DNA from: Candidatus Poseidoniales archaeon
GTDB lineage: Archaea > Thermoplasmatota > Poseidoniia > Poseidoniales > Thalassarchaeaceae
Direction of reading: 5' to 3'
NCBI GenBank assembly: GCA_003602515.1
Contig: QQSB01000036.1
Location: 63,776-101,235, forward strand
DNA: 37,460 nt
Positions 8,014 through 16,724 of this stretch are shown piece by piece (within the stretch, counting starts at the first letter, position 1; every line of letters begins with the position of its first letter). The translations under genes and the position numbers were made by a program. The notes beneath the pieces are model-generated. The model was not told the DNA's origin and made no database searches. It saw only the letters and a program-made list of their open reading frames with translations.

Positions 8014-8585
8014 CCTAGGTCGAAAACCGGAATCTCTGGCCCCGACTCCAGAAGCTCTTTCTCGTCATCTTCCAATTGCCTTGATATTGCATCAGGATGG
8101 ATAATCTGGCTCCTTCCACGAGGATCTAGCAACTCTAAGCTGACCCCTTCCTTGCCATCCTTAACAATTTGCAATCTTTCCAAGATTTTCTCTGCAGTTT
8201 CTCTAACCTCGCCCTCTTCGCCCCTGATCACCGTCTCGATTGCATTTTCAAACCGATTAATCACACCCTCTATGTTTGTCACATATCCACTAGATGAGCC
8301 CCCGGGTGAAACTTCCAAGTCTAACTCGGGAATCCTGATGGTGCAGGATGAAGATCTCACAACTCTAGCCATCGTCTTGTCGCTCTCATCGACAAATAGT
8401 GAAGAAAAGCCGGGCTTTTCCCCATCCGAGGGGATGAAATCTGTATGCTTCCAACCGCAAGAGGCGCACAATACTGTGATTTGGGTATGTTCACCGAAGT
8501 ATGGAATCTCTGAATTCATCGCAAGCATTGACAAAGAGCTACTATCCGCACATTGGGGGCATGGCGCATCTACCTTGCTCTGCAT
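8010..8585 (-). CDS. ZPR1 zinc-finger domain protein
   Basis: 191 residues. The N-terminal ZPR1 zinc finger is complete: CPQC at residues 9-12, IPYFGEHTQITVLCASCGWK with Cys40 and Cys43. The downstream DLEVSPGGSSSGYVTNIEGVI corresponds to the ZPR1 beta-domain that follows the finger. Eukaryotic ZPR1 binds translation elongation factor eEF1A and has been linked to its folding; archaeal members have a single module, as here. The long coiled-coil-like acidic C-terminus is typical of the short archaeal form. It starts 4 nt after the sepF stop, so the two are co-transcribed. Confidence 0.88.
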   Translation of the reverse strand: MQSKVDAPCPQCADSSSLSMLAMNSEIPYFGEHTQITVLCASCGWKHTDFIPSDGEKPGFSSLFVDESDKTMARVVRSSSCTIRIPELDLEVSPGGSSSGYVTNIEGVINRFENAIETVIRGEEGEVRETAEKILERLQIVKDGKEGVSLELLDPRGRSQIIHPDAISRQLEDDEKELLESGPEIPVFDLG

Positions 8586-8589
8586 GTAT

Positions 8590-9081
8590 TCAATTCACCC
8601 TCGCACTTTCGAAAGTTGGAGGAAGTAGCAGGAGTCTTGAGTTGCCCAGGCGTACCAACTGCCCGCGTATGTCCCCTTCAACAAATTCCTGGATTCTTGC
8701 TACTGCCAATTGCAATTCCATGTCCCTAGACATCAAACCGGCCATTTCTACAATCACAATATCCCCATCTGATATCCAATCCATTAGTTGGGCTATTCCT
8801 GTGACGTCCTCTAGTAATGCTCTGTGGACTATCACATCCCCCTGCTTCCTCGGGACAGGAGCGTGAGGGAATTTCATACCTAGATCGTGATATGGCTCAC
8901 CGGGGCCTATGGAGCCGATATTTTGATCGGAAATACTGGGCATTTCAACCCATTTGGGACCACCGTCTTCCGAACGCACATATTTTGCACATTCATTTGA
9001 CGCTTCATACCTTCTGCTCTGGCAGAATATTTCTGCACATTGTAATAGAATTCTCGCTGTCCCACCTCCCGTCGCATTCAT
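8590..9081 (-). CDS. sepF: SepF-like cell division protein
   Basis: Up to 163 residues. The C-terminal 90 match the SepF core: GDIVIVEMAGLMSRDMELQLAV, then a helix, then RIQEFVEGDIRGQLVRLGNSRLLLLPP. In archaea SepF anchors FtsZ to the membrane at mid-cell. The expected amphipathic membrane-targeting helix at the N-terminus is not obvious; the present N-terminus (ATGGGTARILLQCAEIF) is short and hydrophobic, followed by Cys residues. An internal ATG (MPSISDQ, near 8943) would give a 117-residue protein of more typical size, so the start is uncertain. It is divergent from psmB and followed closely by zpr1. Confidence 0.83.
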   Translation of the reverse strand: MNATGGGTARILLQCAEIFCQSRRYEASNECAKYVRSEDGGPKWVEMPSISDQNIGSIGPGEPYHDLGMKFPHAPVPRKQGDVIVHRALLEDVTGIAQLMDWISDGDIVIVEMAGLMSRDMELQLAVARIQEFVEGDIRGQLVRLGNSRLLLLPPTFESARVN

Positions 9082-9130
9082 AAGGGGTCGATTTTAGTCA
9101 ATATCACTGGCAACTCCGCCGGTGATTACT

Positions 9131-9757
9131 ATGGACGCAACATCTACCGCAATCAAGACTGGCACCAGCACTGTAGGCATAACTTACGATGGAGGGGTGG
9201 TTGTCGGTGCGGATCATAGGGCAACCATGGGTCACTTCATCGCAAATAAGTCCGTTCAGAAACTATTCAGGATTTCAGATAACATAGCACTTACCACGGC
9301 TGGCCTAGTTGGCCACGCTCAGTCTCTTTCCAGAGTTCTTGCAGCCGAATTGAAGTTGTACGAGCTGAAGAGGGACACCCCCATGACCGTTAAGGGAGCA
9401 GCGACATTCACCGCCAACATCCTTTCTGGTAGACCTCACTACGTGCAATTGCTAATCGTTGGTGTGGATCCTTCCGGTTCAAGCGTCTACAGCATCGACT
9501 CTGCTGGAGGGTCCATTCCCGATGTATACTGCGCTACCGGCTCAGGGAGCCCATACATGTATGGCGTTCTGGAGGACCAATTCAAGGAAGGCATGTCCAG
9601 ACAGCAGGCTTTGGCAGTAGCTGCGAAGTCACTACTCGCTTCCGCTCAGAGGGATGCAGCAAGTGGCAATGGCATGGATCTGGCCTATATTACCAATGAT
9701 GACGGATTCACCCAACTATCCGAAGAGGAAGTCAGCGAGCTTCTCTCTTCGCTTTGA
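9131..9757 (+). CDS. psmB: Proteasome beta subunit
   Basis: About 208 residues. The start at 9131 is preferred over the GTG at 9122 because GGTGAT, an archaeal Shine-Dalgarno match, sits at 9121-9126. A short propeptide (11 residues) ends in Gly before the Thr nucleophile in TGTSTVGITYDGG, as in archaeal 20S beta subunits that self-cleave at Gly-Thr. GADHRATMG with catalytic Asp, the Lys in NKSVQKLF and GSGSPYMYGVLE are conserved. It assembles with alpha subunits into the 20S protease; no alpha gene is in the window. aCPSF1 follows after 59 bases in the same direction. Confidence 0.97.
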   Translation: MDATSTAIKTGTSTVGITYDGGVVVGADHRATMGHFIANKSVQKLFRISDNIALTTAGLVGHAQSLSRVLAAELKLYELKRDTPMTVKGAATFTANILSGRPHYVQLLIVGVDPSGSSVYSIDSAGGSIPDVYCATGSGSPYMYGVLEDQFKEGMSRQQALAVAAKSLLASAQRDAASGNGMDLAYITNDDGFTQLSEEEVSELLSSL

Positions 9758-9816
9758 ACACATTCCCGGCCTGGTGCCGATTTGGCCTACTTGCCTGAGG
9801 ATAAGAGGAGAATATA

Positions 9817-11733
9817 ATGAGACTAACACTGCCTGAGATTAAGAGGAAGATTTCCAAACTGATACCCGATGACATTGATTCAGATGTAACCTTGGAAGCT
9901 GGCTCAATAGCAATAATTACTAAGCAACCAGGGCGATTTTCAGGCGGTTCCGATAGTCTGACTGTTCGTATTGCAAAGAATATCAAAAGAAGAGTAGTTG
10001 TAAGGCCGCATCCAGACATTCTTGCCGATGAAGCTGAGGTCTATGATGCTGTTAATCGAATCATACCTCCTGAGGCAATGGTGAGGAACACGTGGCTGGA
10101 TCCGGCATTATCCGAGGTCATTTTGGAATGTGATGACCCTTCTTCGGCTGTGGGTCCCAAGGGCTCTCATATCAATGCCCTTAGGGACGAGATTGGTTGG
10201 CTGGTTAAGGTGGAGCGTGCCCCTGCTAGGGAAAGTCGCACCCAACATGATATCCGACGGTATCGAAAGGAGCTTGCAGATGAGAGGAAGTCACTCCTGA
10301 AGAAATTTGGAACTAGGATTTACCGACCCCAACGTCCCGGTGAGCCCTGGGTACGTGTGTCTGCCCTTGGCTCTTACAGGGAGGTTGGCAGGGCAATGCA
10401 TCTTGTTACTACGAATGAGTCGAAGGTTCTTGTTGATGTTGGGGCCAAGCCTACCAATAACCAAAGCGAGGTTCAGCCATTCTTTGCAGCGCCAGAGCTT
10501 CTTCCTTTGGACAATTTAGATGCCGTAGTCATAACCCATGCACATGTTGATCATATCGGTATGCTGCCAGTTCTATTCAGGTATGGCTACAAGGGCCCGG
10601 TATACTGCACCCCTCCTACTCGAGATCTGATGACTCTTCTGCAGATTGATTACATCAAAGTCTCCCAGGCAGAGGGGAACGAAGCCCCTTATTCCAAGGC
10701 AGATATTCAAGAGTGCATTAAGCACGTAGTTGACGTAAACTGGGGCGACAAGACCGACATTGCGCCAGATGTAAAGATGACAATGGAGAACGCCGGGCAT
10801 ATCCTCGGCTCTTCCAGCGTTTATATGCAGATTGGAGAGGGGAAATCAGAGCATAGATTGCTGTTCTCTGGCGATATAAAGTATGAGAAATCTTGGTTGT
10901 TCGATGCAGCCACTGTCCGCTTCCCCAAGGTAGACACACTGGTTATCGAATCCACATATGGTAGTCCTCAGAGCATCCAACCTACTAGACAGCAGGCTAG
11001 CCAGGAGTTACAGGACTTGGTCACGGACACATTGAACCGGAAGGGGAAGATATTCTGTCCAGTTTTCGCTGTTGGTCGATCTCAAGAGGTTATGCTGGCT
11101 ATTGACGAGCTCTTCAAGTCCGGCAAAGTCCCTCCGGTAACCGTTTGGCTTGATGGAATGATCACCGAAGCTAGCGCAATCCACTCCAGTCACCCCAATT
11201 TCTTGAACAGGGAACTCAAGAAGAGCATGCTCAGGGGAGGTGATCAGAACCCATTCAACTCATCCTGGTTCAAGCAAGTGGACTCCCGTCAGTTGCGCGA
11301 GTCGATTCTGCTTGACCCAAGTCCATGCATAGTGCTAGCCACTAGCGGTATGATGACGGGAGGGCCTATTATCGAGTATCTGAAGCACTGGGCGCCCGAG
11401 CCGGGGAATACACTTTGCTTCGTTGGCTACCAGGCTTCCGGCACACTGGGGCGGAGGCTCCAGGAGGGGCACTCCCATGTTCCATTGATGGACAAGGGCC
11501 AGACATTGATGCTGGATGTGAATTGCAACATGGTTATCATTGACGGATTCAGCGGCCACTCGGACAGGAACCAATTGATGGATTACGTCTCCGCGTTGAA
11601 TCCGACCCCGAGAAAGATAATCTGCCATCATGGCGATCCGCAGACCTGCAATGCCTTCAGGATGGGGCTACGAGAGAGGTTCAAGGTCCAGACCTATGCC
11701 CCTGCAAATCTGGAGACTCTACGACTTTCGTGA
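9817..11733 (+). CDS. fttA: Archaeal CPSF1 / FttA transcription termination nuclease
   Basis: 638 residues. The order is two N-terminal KH-type RNA-binding modules (about 1-140, with GPKG at 113-116), then a metallo-beta-lactamase domain with HAHVDH at 241-246, HILGSSS, FSGDIKYE, and a beta-CASP insertion with TSGMMTGGP and the late motif GFSGHSDRNQL. This is the classical aCPSF1 architecture. In other archaea the protein is a 5'-3' exonuclease/endonuclease that cleaves transcripts and terminates RNA polymerase. ATG at 9817 gives the standard beginning. Length is as usual for the family (about 635). It is probably co-expressed with psmB. Confidence 0.97.
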   Translation: MRLTLPEIKRKISKLIPDDIDSDVTLEAGSIAIITKQPGRFSGGSDSLTVRIAKNIKRRVVVRPHPDILADEAEVYDAVNRIIPPEAMVRNTWLDPALSEVILECDDPSSAVGPKGSHINALRDEIGWLVKVERAPARESRTQHDIRRYRKELADERKSLLKKFGTRIYRPQRPGEPWVRVSALGSYREVGRAMHLVTTNESKVLVDVGAKPTNNQSEVQPFFAAPELLPLDNLDAVVITHAHVDHIGMLPVLFRYGYKGPVYCTPPTRDLMTLLQIDYIKVSQAEGNEAPYSKADIQECIKHVVDVNWGDKTDIAPDVKMTMENAGHILGSSSVYMQIGEGKSEHRLLFSGDIKYEKSWLFDAATVRFPKVDTLVIESTYGSPQSIQPTRQQASQELQDLVTDTLNRKGKIFCPVFAVGRSQEVMLAIDELFKSGKVPPVTVWLDGMITEASAIHSSHPNFLNRELKKSMLRGGDQNPFNSSWFKQVDSRQLRESILLDPSPCIVLATSGMMTGGPIIEYLKHWAPEPGNTLCFVGYQASGTLGRRLQEGHSHVPLMDKGQTLMLDVNCNMVIIDGFSGHSDRNQLMDYVSALNPTPRKIICHHGDPQTCNAFRMGLRERFKVQTYAPANLETLRLS

Positions 11734-12003
11734 TTACAGCACCGGGACGTCGAATCCAGCTTCCGACGGGTCACCCACCGATTTCTCACTATCAAAGTCA
11801 GATTCATCTGCCCACTCGATAACCTCATCGGAATCTGTTTCGAGGTCATTCCCGGTTGTCAGGGCAAAACCCGCTGGAACGGGGGCTAGCAGCAGCATTG
11901 CCCATACCTCGGCAGTAATCGTTCGCTCTGCAATCATGATCGCTAATGAGATTAGAACAAGCATCGTGGAAAATCCCAACGCTACCAATCTAAGGCCCCT
12001 CAT
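11734..12003 (-). CDS. Small membrane protein, two transmembrane helices
   Basis: About 89 residues. The ATG at 12003 is preferred to the GTG at 12009 because AGGTG lies 5 bases ahead of it. Two hydrophobic helices (LVALGFSTMLVLISLAIMI and VWAMLLLAPVPAGFALTTG) are joined by a short loop, then an acidic cytoplasmic or outer tail rich in Asp, Glu and Ser follows. No family recognised. It ends exactly where aCPSF1 ends (the stop codons are adjacent) and is divergent from the zinc-ribbon gene at 12018, with only 14 bp between the starts. Confidence 0.7.
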   Translation of the reverse strand: MRGLRLVALGFSTMLVLISLAIMIAERTITAEVWAMLLLAPVPAGFALTTGNDLETDSDEVIEWADESDFDSEKSVGDPSEAGFDVPVL

Positions 12004-12017
12004 GCCCACACCTTAGA

Positions 12018-12518
12018 GTGTGTAGAAGTTCATCTTTGCCACGACAAAGTGATGAACCTGCATTATTGGCGGATTATGTGAGTGATGAGTGGCAATTGCG
12101 TAGATGCGTTTGCGGACATTCATTCGGCTGTAGGGCCGATACCTCGCCATCTTGTACTAAATGCGGCTCCTCAGACTCCAAAACAATCTCCATTTATGGC
12201 GATTCACGTCAGCTTGCCACGGCAGTTTCTGATGCAAATATGCCACGGGAAATTGCCAAAGACATTCACAAAAGAATCCAGATAAAGGACAAAAAAAATG
12301 CCGTATATATGGCCAGTAATACTGGTAATAATCACTCGAGAGGTATTCAAGCTATGCGAGATGCCACAGATCACACAGGAATACTGACCATCGAGTCACT
12401 TGAGAAGGAGCTCGCCAAGATGGATATTTATGAAACCAAATCGCATCACCTGATTGGACAGGCCGAAATAGAGGGAATTCTAATCAGAAGTGGCCCTGAA
12501 ACGTGGTCATGGCTCTAG
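12018..12518 (+). CDS. Zinc-ribbon protein with C-terminal winged-helix-like region
   Basis: 166 residues if the GTG at 12018 is the start; TTG at 12036 or GTG at 12078 are alternatives and I cannot decide. A zinc ribbon is formed by RRCVCGHSFGC and SPSCTKCG (Cys30, Cys32, Cys46, Cys49). It resembles small archaeal conserved proteins with a ribbon followed by a repeat-like strand (ISIYGDSRQLATAV). The last 45 residues, IESLEKELAKMDIYETKSHHLIG then IEGILIRSGPETWSWL, look like a winged-helix motif. It may bind nucleic acid, an inference from domain types only. A tRNA gene follows after 39 bases. Confidence 0.72.
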   Translation: MCRSSSLPRQSDEPALLADYVSDEWQLRRCVCGHSFGCRADTSPSCTKCGSSDSKTISIYGDSRQLATAVSDANMPREIAKDIHKRIQIKDKKNAVYMASNTGNNHSRGIQAMRDATDHTGILTIESLEKELAKMDIYETKSHHLIGQAEIEGILIRSGPETWSWL

Positions 12519-12557
12519 CAAAGTTCATGACGATTCGTCAACCGCATTCATTACTAG

Positions 12558-12635
12558 GGGCCTGTGGGTTAGTCTGGTCTATGCTTGTTGCTTTGGGAGC
12601 AATAGACCCTGGTTCGAATCCAGGCAGGCCCACCA
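12558..12635 (+). tRNA. tRNA-Pro (anticodon UGG)
   Basis: A complete cloverleaf. Acceptor strands GGGCCTG (12558-12564) and CAGGCCC (12625-12631), discriminator A at 12632, and a genome-encoded CCA at 12633-12635. The T arm is CCTGG-TTCGAAT-CCAGG. The anticodon stem GTTGC/GCAAT encloses loop TTTGGGA, giving anticodon TGG for proline. The D loop has AGTCTGG as in archaeal tRNA-Pro. The D stem is weak (G-U and T-T pairs), as is also seen in other archaeal tRNA-Pro sequences. No intron is present. Confidence 0.95.
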
Positions 12636-12667
12636 CTATTTATGCAGGAGGCCGTGCTTCAGCCGGC

Positions 12668-13447
12668 TTATTCTAAATGGGTATTTATTGCGTCAATATC
12701 GAATTCTGATACTGCTGCTCTAATGGCCTCTTCTTTGGTAAACCATCTGGCTTCTTCAATTTCATCATCCTTGGGAGAGATTTCTTGACCCTCCAAATCT
12801 GCCTTACACTTGTAAGTGAAAGATACCCAATTTATCCCTTCATCATTGAAGATTTTTGCCTGTACAATTGCTCCATCTTCGCCCTCAGTCTTTTTCTCTA
12901 GACTATTCAATGGATCAGGTATTTCTATCACAACTCCCAGTTCTTCGAGGGCCTCCCTGACAGCTGCTTCACGAGGATGCTCGCCATAGTCAACGAATCC
13001 TCCTGGTAGGGTCCAACAACCTGTGAAGAAACCCCTGGAAACCTTTGCCATCAGTACCTCCCCTCTGGAATTTATGATGACTACTTTGCTCACTACCCTG
13101 TGAATAGTCCGATAGACAGACTCCCTGGCCAATGGATCCACGGCGCTATCGCTTATCACCGAGTCTTTCCAAGCCCAATTCTCGGGCCAGGGTATTTCTG
13201 GAATCCCATAATTGACAATGTAATCTTCAGAGTCTAGCCTTATTCTATTCACTCTTCTTAGTTCCCATGTTATCCCCATCGAAGATACTTCTTTATCGGT
13301 TGGAAGCCTAATAATGAAACCATTTTCAGATGAACTCCGGCCCATTTTCGGAATTGCTGGCCCATTTCCATCTAAATCGACCAGGAGTAATTTCCCATCG
13401 TGTTCAAGATGAATAAACTGATGATCCACGTTTTCATCCCATCTCAC
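12668..13447 (-). CDS. Nudix hydrolase with extra N-terminal domain
   Basis: 259 residues from a GTG start that shares one base with the mdh stop (TAGTG), a sign of translational coupling. The Nudix box GX5EX7REUXEEXGU is complete: Gly150, Glu156, Arg164, Glu165, Glu168, Glu169, Gly171. It lies in a C-terminal domain of about 140 residues. The N-terminal 115 residues are beta-rich with WELRRVNRIR and are not recognised. Nudix enzymes hydrolyse nucleoside diphosphates linked to another group; the substrate cannot be read from the sequence. Coupling with mdh hints at NAD(H)-derived substrates, but this is speculation. Confidence 0.9.
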   Translation of the reverse strand: MRWDENVDHQFIHLEHDGKLLLVDLDGNGPAIPKMGRSSSENGFIIRLPTDKEVSSMGITWELRRVNRIRLDSEDYIVNYGIPEIPWPENWAWKDSVISDSAVDPLARESVYRTIHRVVSKVVIINSRGEVLMAKVSRGFFTGCWTLPGGFVDYGEHPREAAVREALEELGVVIEIPDPLNSLEKKTEGEDGAIVQAKIFNDEGINWVSFTYKCKADLEGQEISPKDDEIEEARWFTKEEAIRAAVSEFDIDAINTHLE

Positions 13448-14385
13448 TAATATCCCAGAATGGATCCCAACTGCTCTTTGTAAAATGAGCCTGAATCTTG
13501 TAGACTTTCCAGCTCGTGGGACTCTAACTCAAGCTCTATTATCCTCTCCACGCCATCTTTGCCCAAGACGACGGGAACTCCGATGTAGATGTCTTCCATG
13601 CCATACTCCCCATTGAGATACGTGCTGCAAGGGAGCACTCTCTTCCTATCTCCGAGAATAGCCTCAGCCATTATTGCAGCAGCACTTCCCGGAGCGTAGA
13701 AGGCACTTCCCTTCTCAAGCAACTTCACGATTTCTCCACCACCGCTTGCCGTTCTTTCGCAAATGGCATTAACTTCCGATTCACTAAGGAGCTGGGTTAC
13801 GGGAATTCCATTCACCGTAGTGTATCTGGGAAGCGGTACCATCGTATCTCCGTGCCCCCCCAGAACCATTGCCTGAACGTCCTCATTACTGCAGCCGACA
13901 GCCTCAGAGATGAAATGGGTCATTCTAGCGCTATCCAATATTCCAGCCTGTCCCACAACGCGGTTGTGCTCGAACCCTGTGATCTTCTGCATGTGGTATG
14001 TCATTAGGTCTAGTGGATTTGTAACCATGACAATCACTGAATCGGGAGCATGCTCCCTGATCCCCTCACCTACCTGTGAAACGATATCTGCATTTTTCCC
14101 TATCAGATCCTCTCTACTCATACCGGGTTGTCGTGGAAATCCCGAAGTTACTACTACCACATCAGAACCAGCTATATCGGCATAATCTTTGGTTCCGGTG
14201 ACACTACCATCGTAATTCAGCACCCTTCCACCTTGGCTCATGTCCAGTGCCTTGCCCTTCGCAAAGCCCTCGTATATGTCTAGAAGTACGACTTGACCGA
14301 TGTTTCTTTCAGCCAATACGAATGCGCATGTTGCACCGACATTACCAGCCCCGATTACTGCTACCTTTCTTGCTCCTGTTGTCAT
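13447..14385 (-). CDS. mdh: Malate dehydrogenase, LDH-like NAD-dependent type
   Basis: 312 residues. It interconverts malate and oxaloacetate. The Rossmann motif GAGNVGA is at 12-18, and Asp36 at the end of strand two points to NAD rather than NADP. Arg85 in GFPRQPGMSR replaces the Gln of lactate dehydrogenase, so malate is the expected substrate. Catalytic residues are in TNPLDLMTY, Asp151 with Arg154 in ILDSARM, and GGHGD with His178. Length matches the family. The downstream Nudix gene overlaps its stop. It is divergent from the CPBP-family gene. Confidence 0.96.
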   Translation of the reverse strand: MTTGARKVAVIGAGNVGATCAFVLAERNIGQVVLLDIYEGFAKGKALDMSQGGRVLNYDGSVTGTKDYADIAGSDVVVVTSGFPRQPGMSREDLIGKNADIVSQVGEGIREHAPDSVIVMVTNPLDLMTYHMQKITGFEHNRVVGQAGILDSARMTHFISEAVGCSNEDVQAMVLGGHGDTMVPLPRYTTVNGIPVTQLLSESEVNAICERTASGGGEIVKLLEKGSAFYAPGSAAAIMAEAILGDRKRVLPCSTYLNGEYGMEDIYIGVPVVLGKDGVERIIELELESHELESLQDSGSFYKEQLGSILGY

Positions 14386-14486
14386 GTTCTTTCGCCGATG
14401 GCTCCAGTCTTAGCACTTTGCTGAGGAAACTTTCCAGTGACGTAGGAAGAATATTCAACAGGTGAGGCTACCCTTAGGCTGGACAA

Positions 14487-15164
14487 ATGAATCGACATCT
14501 AGTAGCAATCAGCTTGGTAGCCTTCATTCCTACTCTTTCTATACTATTCACTTTGAACTATAATGATGATGAGTTGACATCTCAGATATTCTTCATGGCC
14601 TGTAAATTGTGGCTACTCGTTGCTCCCGCATACTGGTATTTACGAGTTGAGGGGAATGCAATCTCTCGTTCGCCGGCTGACAAAGAGGGACTCATTATGG
14701 CTGCAATAACAGGAATTCTAATGTCAGTAATAATCGTCCTAATGTGGCTTATGTTTGGAGACACCATAGATACGGCCTCAATGCTAGCCGAGATGGAAAC
14801 TACTGGATTAACTGATATCCGAATATACATTGCTGGGATGATATACTGGATTTTCTTGAATAGCCTACTTGAGGAATATGTTTTCAGATGGTTTGTTACT
14901 ACCAAGGGGATAGATTTGCTTGGCAGCGAATTGGCGGCGATAATTCTGTCCGCTGGCCTATTCACTCTTCACCATGCAATTGCATTGCATTACTTCGGTT
15001 TCGTTTGGTGGCAAACGATTATGGCTTGCTTTGGTCTACTTTCAGCTGCAGCGATTTGGTCTTGGTTGTACGTTCGCTACAAATCAATATGGGTCTGTTG
15101 GCTTTCCCATGCTATTTGCGATATCGCAGTTTTCGGAATTGGATATATCATAATTTTCGGCTGA
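14487..15164 (+). CDS. CPBP-family intramembrane protein (CAAX protease/Abi-like)
   Basis: 225 residues with about six hydrophobic helices. Motif 1 EExxxR is present (LLEEYVFRW: Glu129, Glu130, Arg134), motif 2 as FTLHHAIALH (His162, His163) and motif 3 as WLSHAICD (His208). These are the metal-ligand positions of the Rce1/CPBP protease family. Archaeal members have been assigned to prenyl-protein processing or other membrane proteolysis, but most are uncharacterised. It stands alone between mdh and the transhydrogenase operon, 79 bases before pntA. Confidence 0.9.
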   Translation: MNRHLVAISLVAFIPTLSILFTLNYNDDELTSQIFFMACKLWLLVAPAYWYLRVEGNAISRSPADKEGLIMAAITGILMSVIIVLMWLMFGDTIDTASMLAEMETTGLTDIRIYIAGMIYWIFLNSLLEEYVFRWFVTTKGIDLLGSELAAIILSAGLFTLHHAIALHYFGFVWWQTIMACFGLLSAAAIWSWLYVRYKSIWVCWLSHAICDIAVFGIGYIIIFG

Positions 15165-15243
15165 GATCTACGTGAAATTTCCAAGCCGACGGTTTCAATA
15201 ACGGCGTTCAATTGGATTCAAATTAATTCAGATAGGTGGTACG

Positions 15244-16413
15244 ATGAGATTAGGCGTGTTGAAGGAAATTGAGGGGGAGAATAGGGTTTCAATTGTGCCT
15301 GGGTCGTTAAAGAAATTGAAGAAAATGGGTTTTGAAGTAGTTGTGGAGGCCGGTGCAGGCACCATATCGCACAATAGTGATTCAGATTACGAGAATTCTG
15401 GCGGTATTGTATCCAGCAGGGAAGATGCCATGTCCTGTGATGTAGTCGTATCAATTTCAATTCCTGACACTTCCAATATTAAGCAGGGCCAGATTATTGC
15501 CTGCGTATCAGATCCATTCAGGAATCCGATCAATGTGAAGAAATGCGCAGATGCGGGAATTACCTTGATTAGCATGGATATGATTCCTAGACGCCTGTCA
15601 CGGGCACAGGCGATGGATGTGAATTCAAGCCAAGACAACCTCGCGGGATACAAAGCGGTATTACTAGGCGCAGCACACGTTCCAAGGGGAATCCCAATGA
15701 TGACTACCAGCGCTGGAACCGTTCGGCCTTCAAAGTTCGTCATCATGGGTTCCGGTGTTGCCGGACTACAAGCAATAGCAACCGCAAAGAGACTCGGAGC
15801 AGTTGTATTCGCATCTGATGTTCGTAAATCTGCAGCTGAGCAAATCGAATCTGTTGGAGGGCGCTTCATCGAAGTTGATGGTATGGATGACTTCGAGGAT
15901 GATTCGGGGTATGCCAAACCGCTAACTCCTGAATTTATCCAGAAAGTTAACGATACTGTATGCGAAGTTGCAAGCGATGCCGATGTAATCGTGACAACGG
16001 CCCGAATCTTCGGAAGACCTGCACCAATTACCGTTCCTAGCACTGCTATTTCGACTTTCAAACCGGGTTCAGTTGTGATAGACATGAATGCCGATGTTGG
16101 TGGAAACTGCGAGATGACAGTTCCCGGGGAAGTTGTGACAACAGAGAACGGGATTACAATTGTTGGAACCAAGAATCTGGCTGGTGAGTTGGCTTCAACA
16201 GCTAGTATGCTATTCTCGAACAATATGACGACTTTCCTGTCTACACTAGTTGATGAAAATTCTCTCAGAATCAATATGGATGACGCGATCCTTGTGGGTG
16301 CTCCAGAGGGTGACGACTTCTATGTCGCTGGCATGGGTGGGGTTCTCCTGTGTCACGAAGGAGAAATACACCCTAAGCAGACGAGACTTGCGGAGGTCGT
16401 AGCCAAATGTTGA
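15244..16413 (+). CDS. pntA: NAD(P) transhydrogenase alpha subunit 1 (NAD-binding domain I)
   Basis: 389 residues. This is the soluble NAD(H)-binding component of proton-translocating transhydrogenase, in the split form with alpha1, alpha2 and beta as separate genes. MRLGVLKEIEGENRVSIVPG is the family start, with GGTGGT at 15235-15240 as a Shine-Dalgarno site before the ATG. RAQAMDVNSSQDNLAGY contains the RQD-loop-type region, and the NAD fold GSGVAGLQAIA is at 169-179. Alanine dehydrogenase shares this fold, but the two following genes decide the call. It ends in a 7-nt overlap with the next gene. Confidence 0.96.
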   Translation: MRLGVLKEIEGENRVSIVPGSLKKLKKMGFEVVVEAGAGTISHNSDSDYENSGGIVSSREDAMSCDVVVSISIPDTSNIKQGQIIACVSDPFRNPINVKKCADAGITLISMDMIPRRLSRAQAMDVNSSQDNLAGYKAVLLGAAHVPRGIPMMTTSAGTVRPSKFVIMGSGVAGLQAIATAKRLGAVVFASDVRKSAAEQIESVGGRFIEVDGMDDFEDDSGYAKPLTPEFIQKVNDTVCEVASDADVIVTTARIFGRPAPITVPSTAISTFKPGSVVIDMNADVGGNCEMTVPGEVVTTENGITIVGTKNLAGELASTASMLFSNNMTTFLSTLVDENSLRINMDDAILVGAPEGDDFYVAGMGGVLLCHEGEIHPKQTRLAEVVAKC

Positions 16414-16724
16414 CAATGACCACACTTGTTGCCAGCATCACCGTCTTCGTATTGGCTATTTTCCTTGGTTTTGAGTTGATTAGTAAGGTCCCGCCCACAC
16501 TGCATACACCTCTAATGTCAGGAGCGAATGCAATTTCTGGAATCACAATTGTAGGAGCCCTCATACTTTCTAATGCTGAATTCAATAATGGCGATCCGGG
16601 CACTGCATCCTGGCTCGCATTCATTGCATTGATAATGGCGACAATCAATGTTGTTGGTGGTTTTATGGTTACTAACAAGATGCTTGAGATGATAGCTGGT
16701 AAGAAGCGCAGAGGTGGAAACTGA
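16407..16724 (+). CDS. pntAB: NAD(P) transhydrogenase alpha subunit 2 (membrane domain II part)
   Basis: 105 residues with three transmembrane helices, the first starting near residue 7 and the others in IVGALILSNAEF and WLAFIALIMATINVVGGFMVT. The segment VPPTLHTPLMSGANAISGI is the strongly conserved proton-channel loop of alpha2 subunits. The helix ends TNKMLEM, then a short basic tail. Its start overlaps pntA by 7 nt, and its stop overlaps the pntB start by one base (TGATG). The three products should therefore be made in linked amounts. Confidence 0.96.
   Translation: MLTMTTLVASITVFVLAIFLGFELISKVPPTLHTPLMSGANAISGITIVGALILSNAEFNNGDPGTASWLAFIALIMATINVVGGFMVTNKMLEMIAGKKRRGGN

Noticed and set aside
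12636-12667. A terminator after tRNA-Pro
   Set aside because: Only a short ACTATTTATG stretch is present, with no clear T run or hairpin.
13447-14385. Lactate dehydrogenase instead of malate dehydrogenase
   Set aside because: Arg85 in the specificity loop (GFPRQPGMSR) is the malate dehydrogenase residue, where lactate dehydrogenase has Gln.
15387-16274. Long open frame (295 codons) on the minus strand inside pntA
   Set aside because: It is fully contained in a clear pntA gene, has no recognisable domain, and its composition is that of an antisense shadow.
15244-16413. Alanine dehydrogenase for the first transhydrogenase gene
   Set aside because: It overlaps alpha2 and is followed by pntB, and the RAQAMDVNSSQ region fits transhydrogenase.
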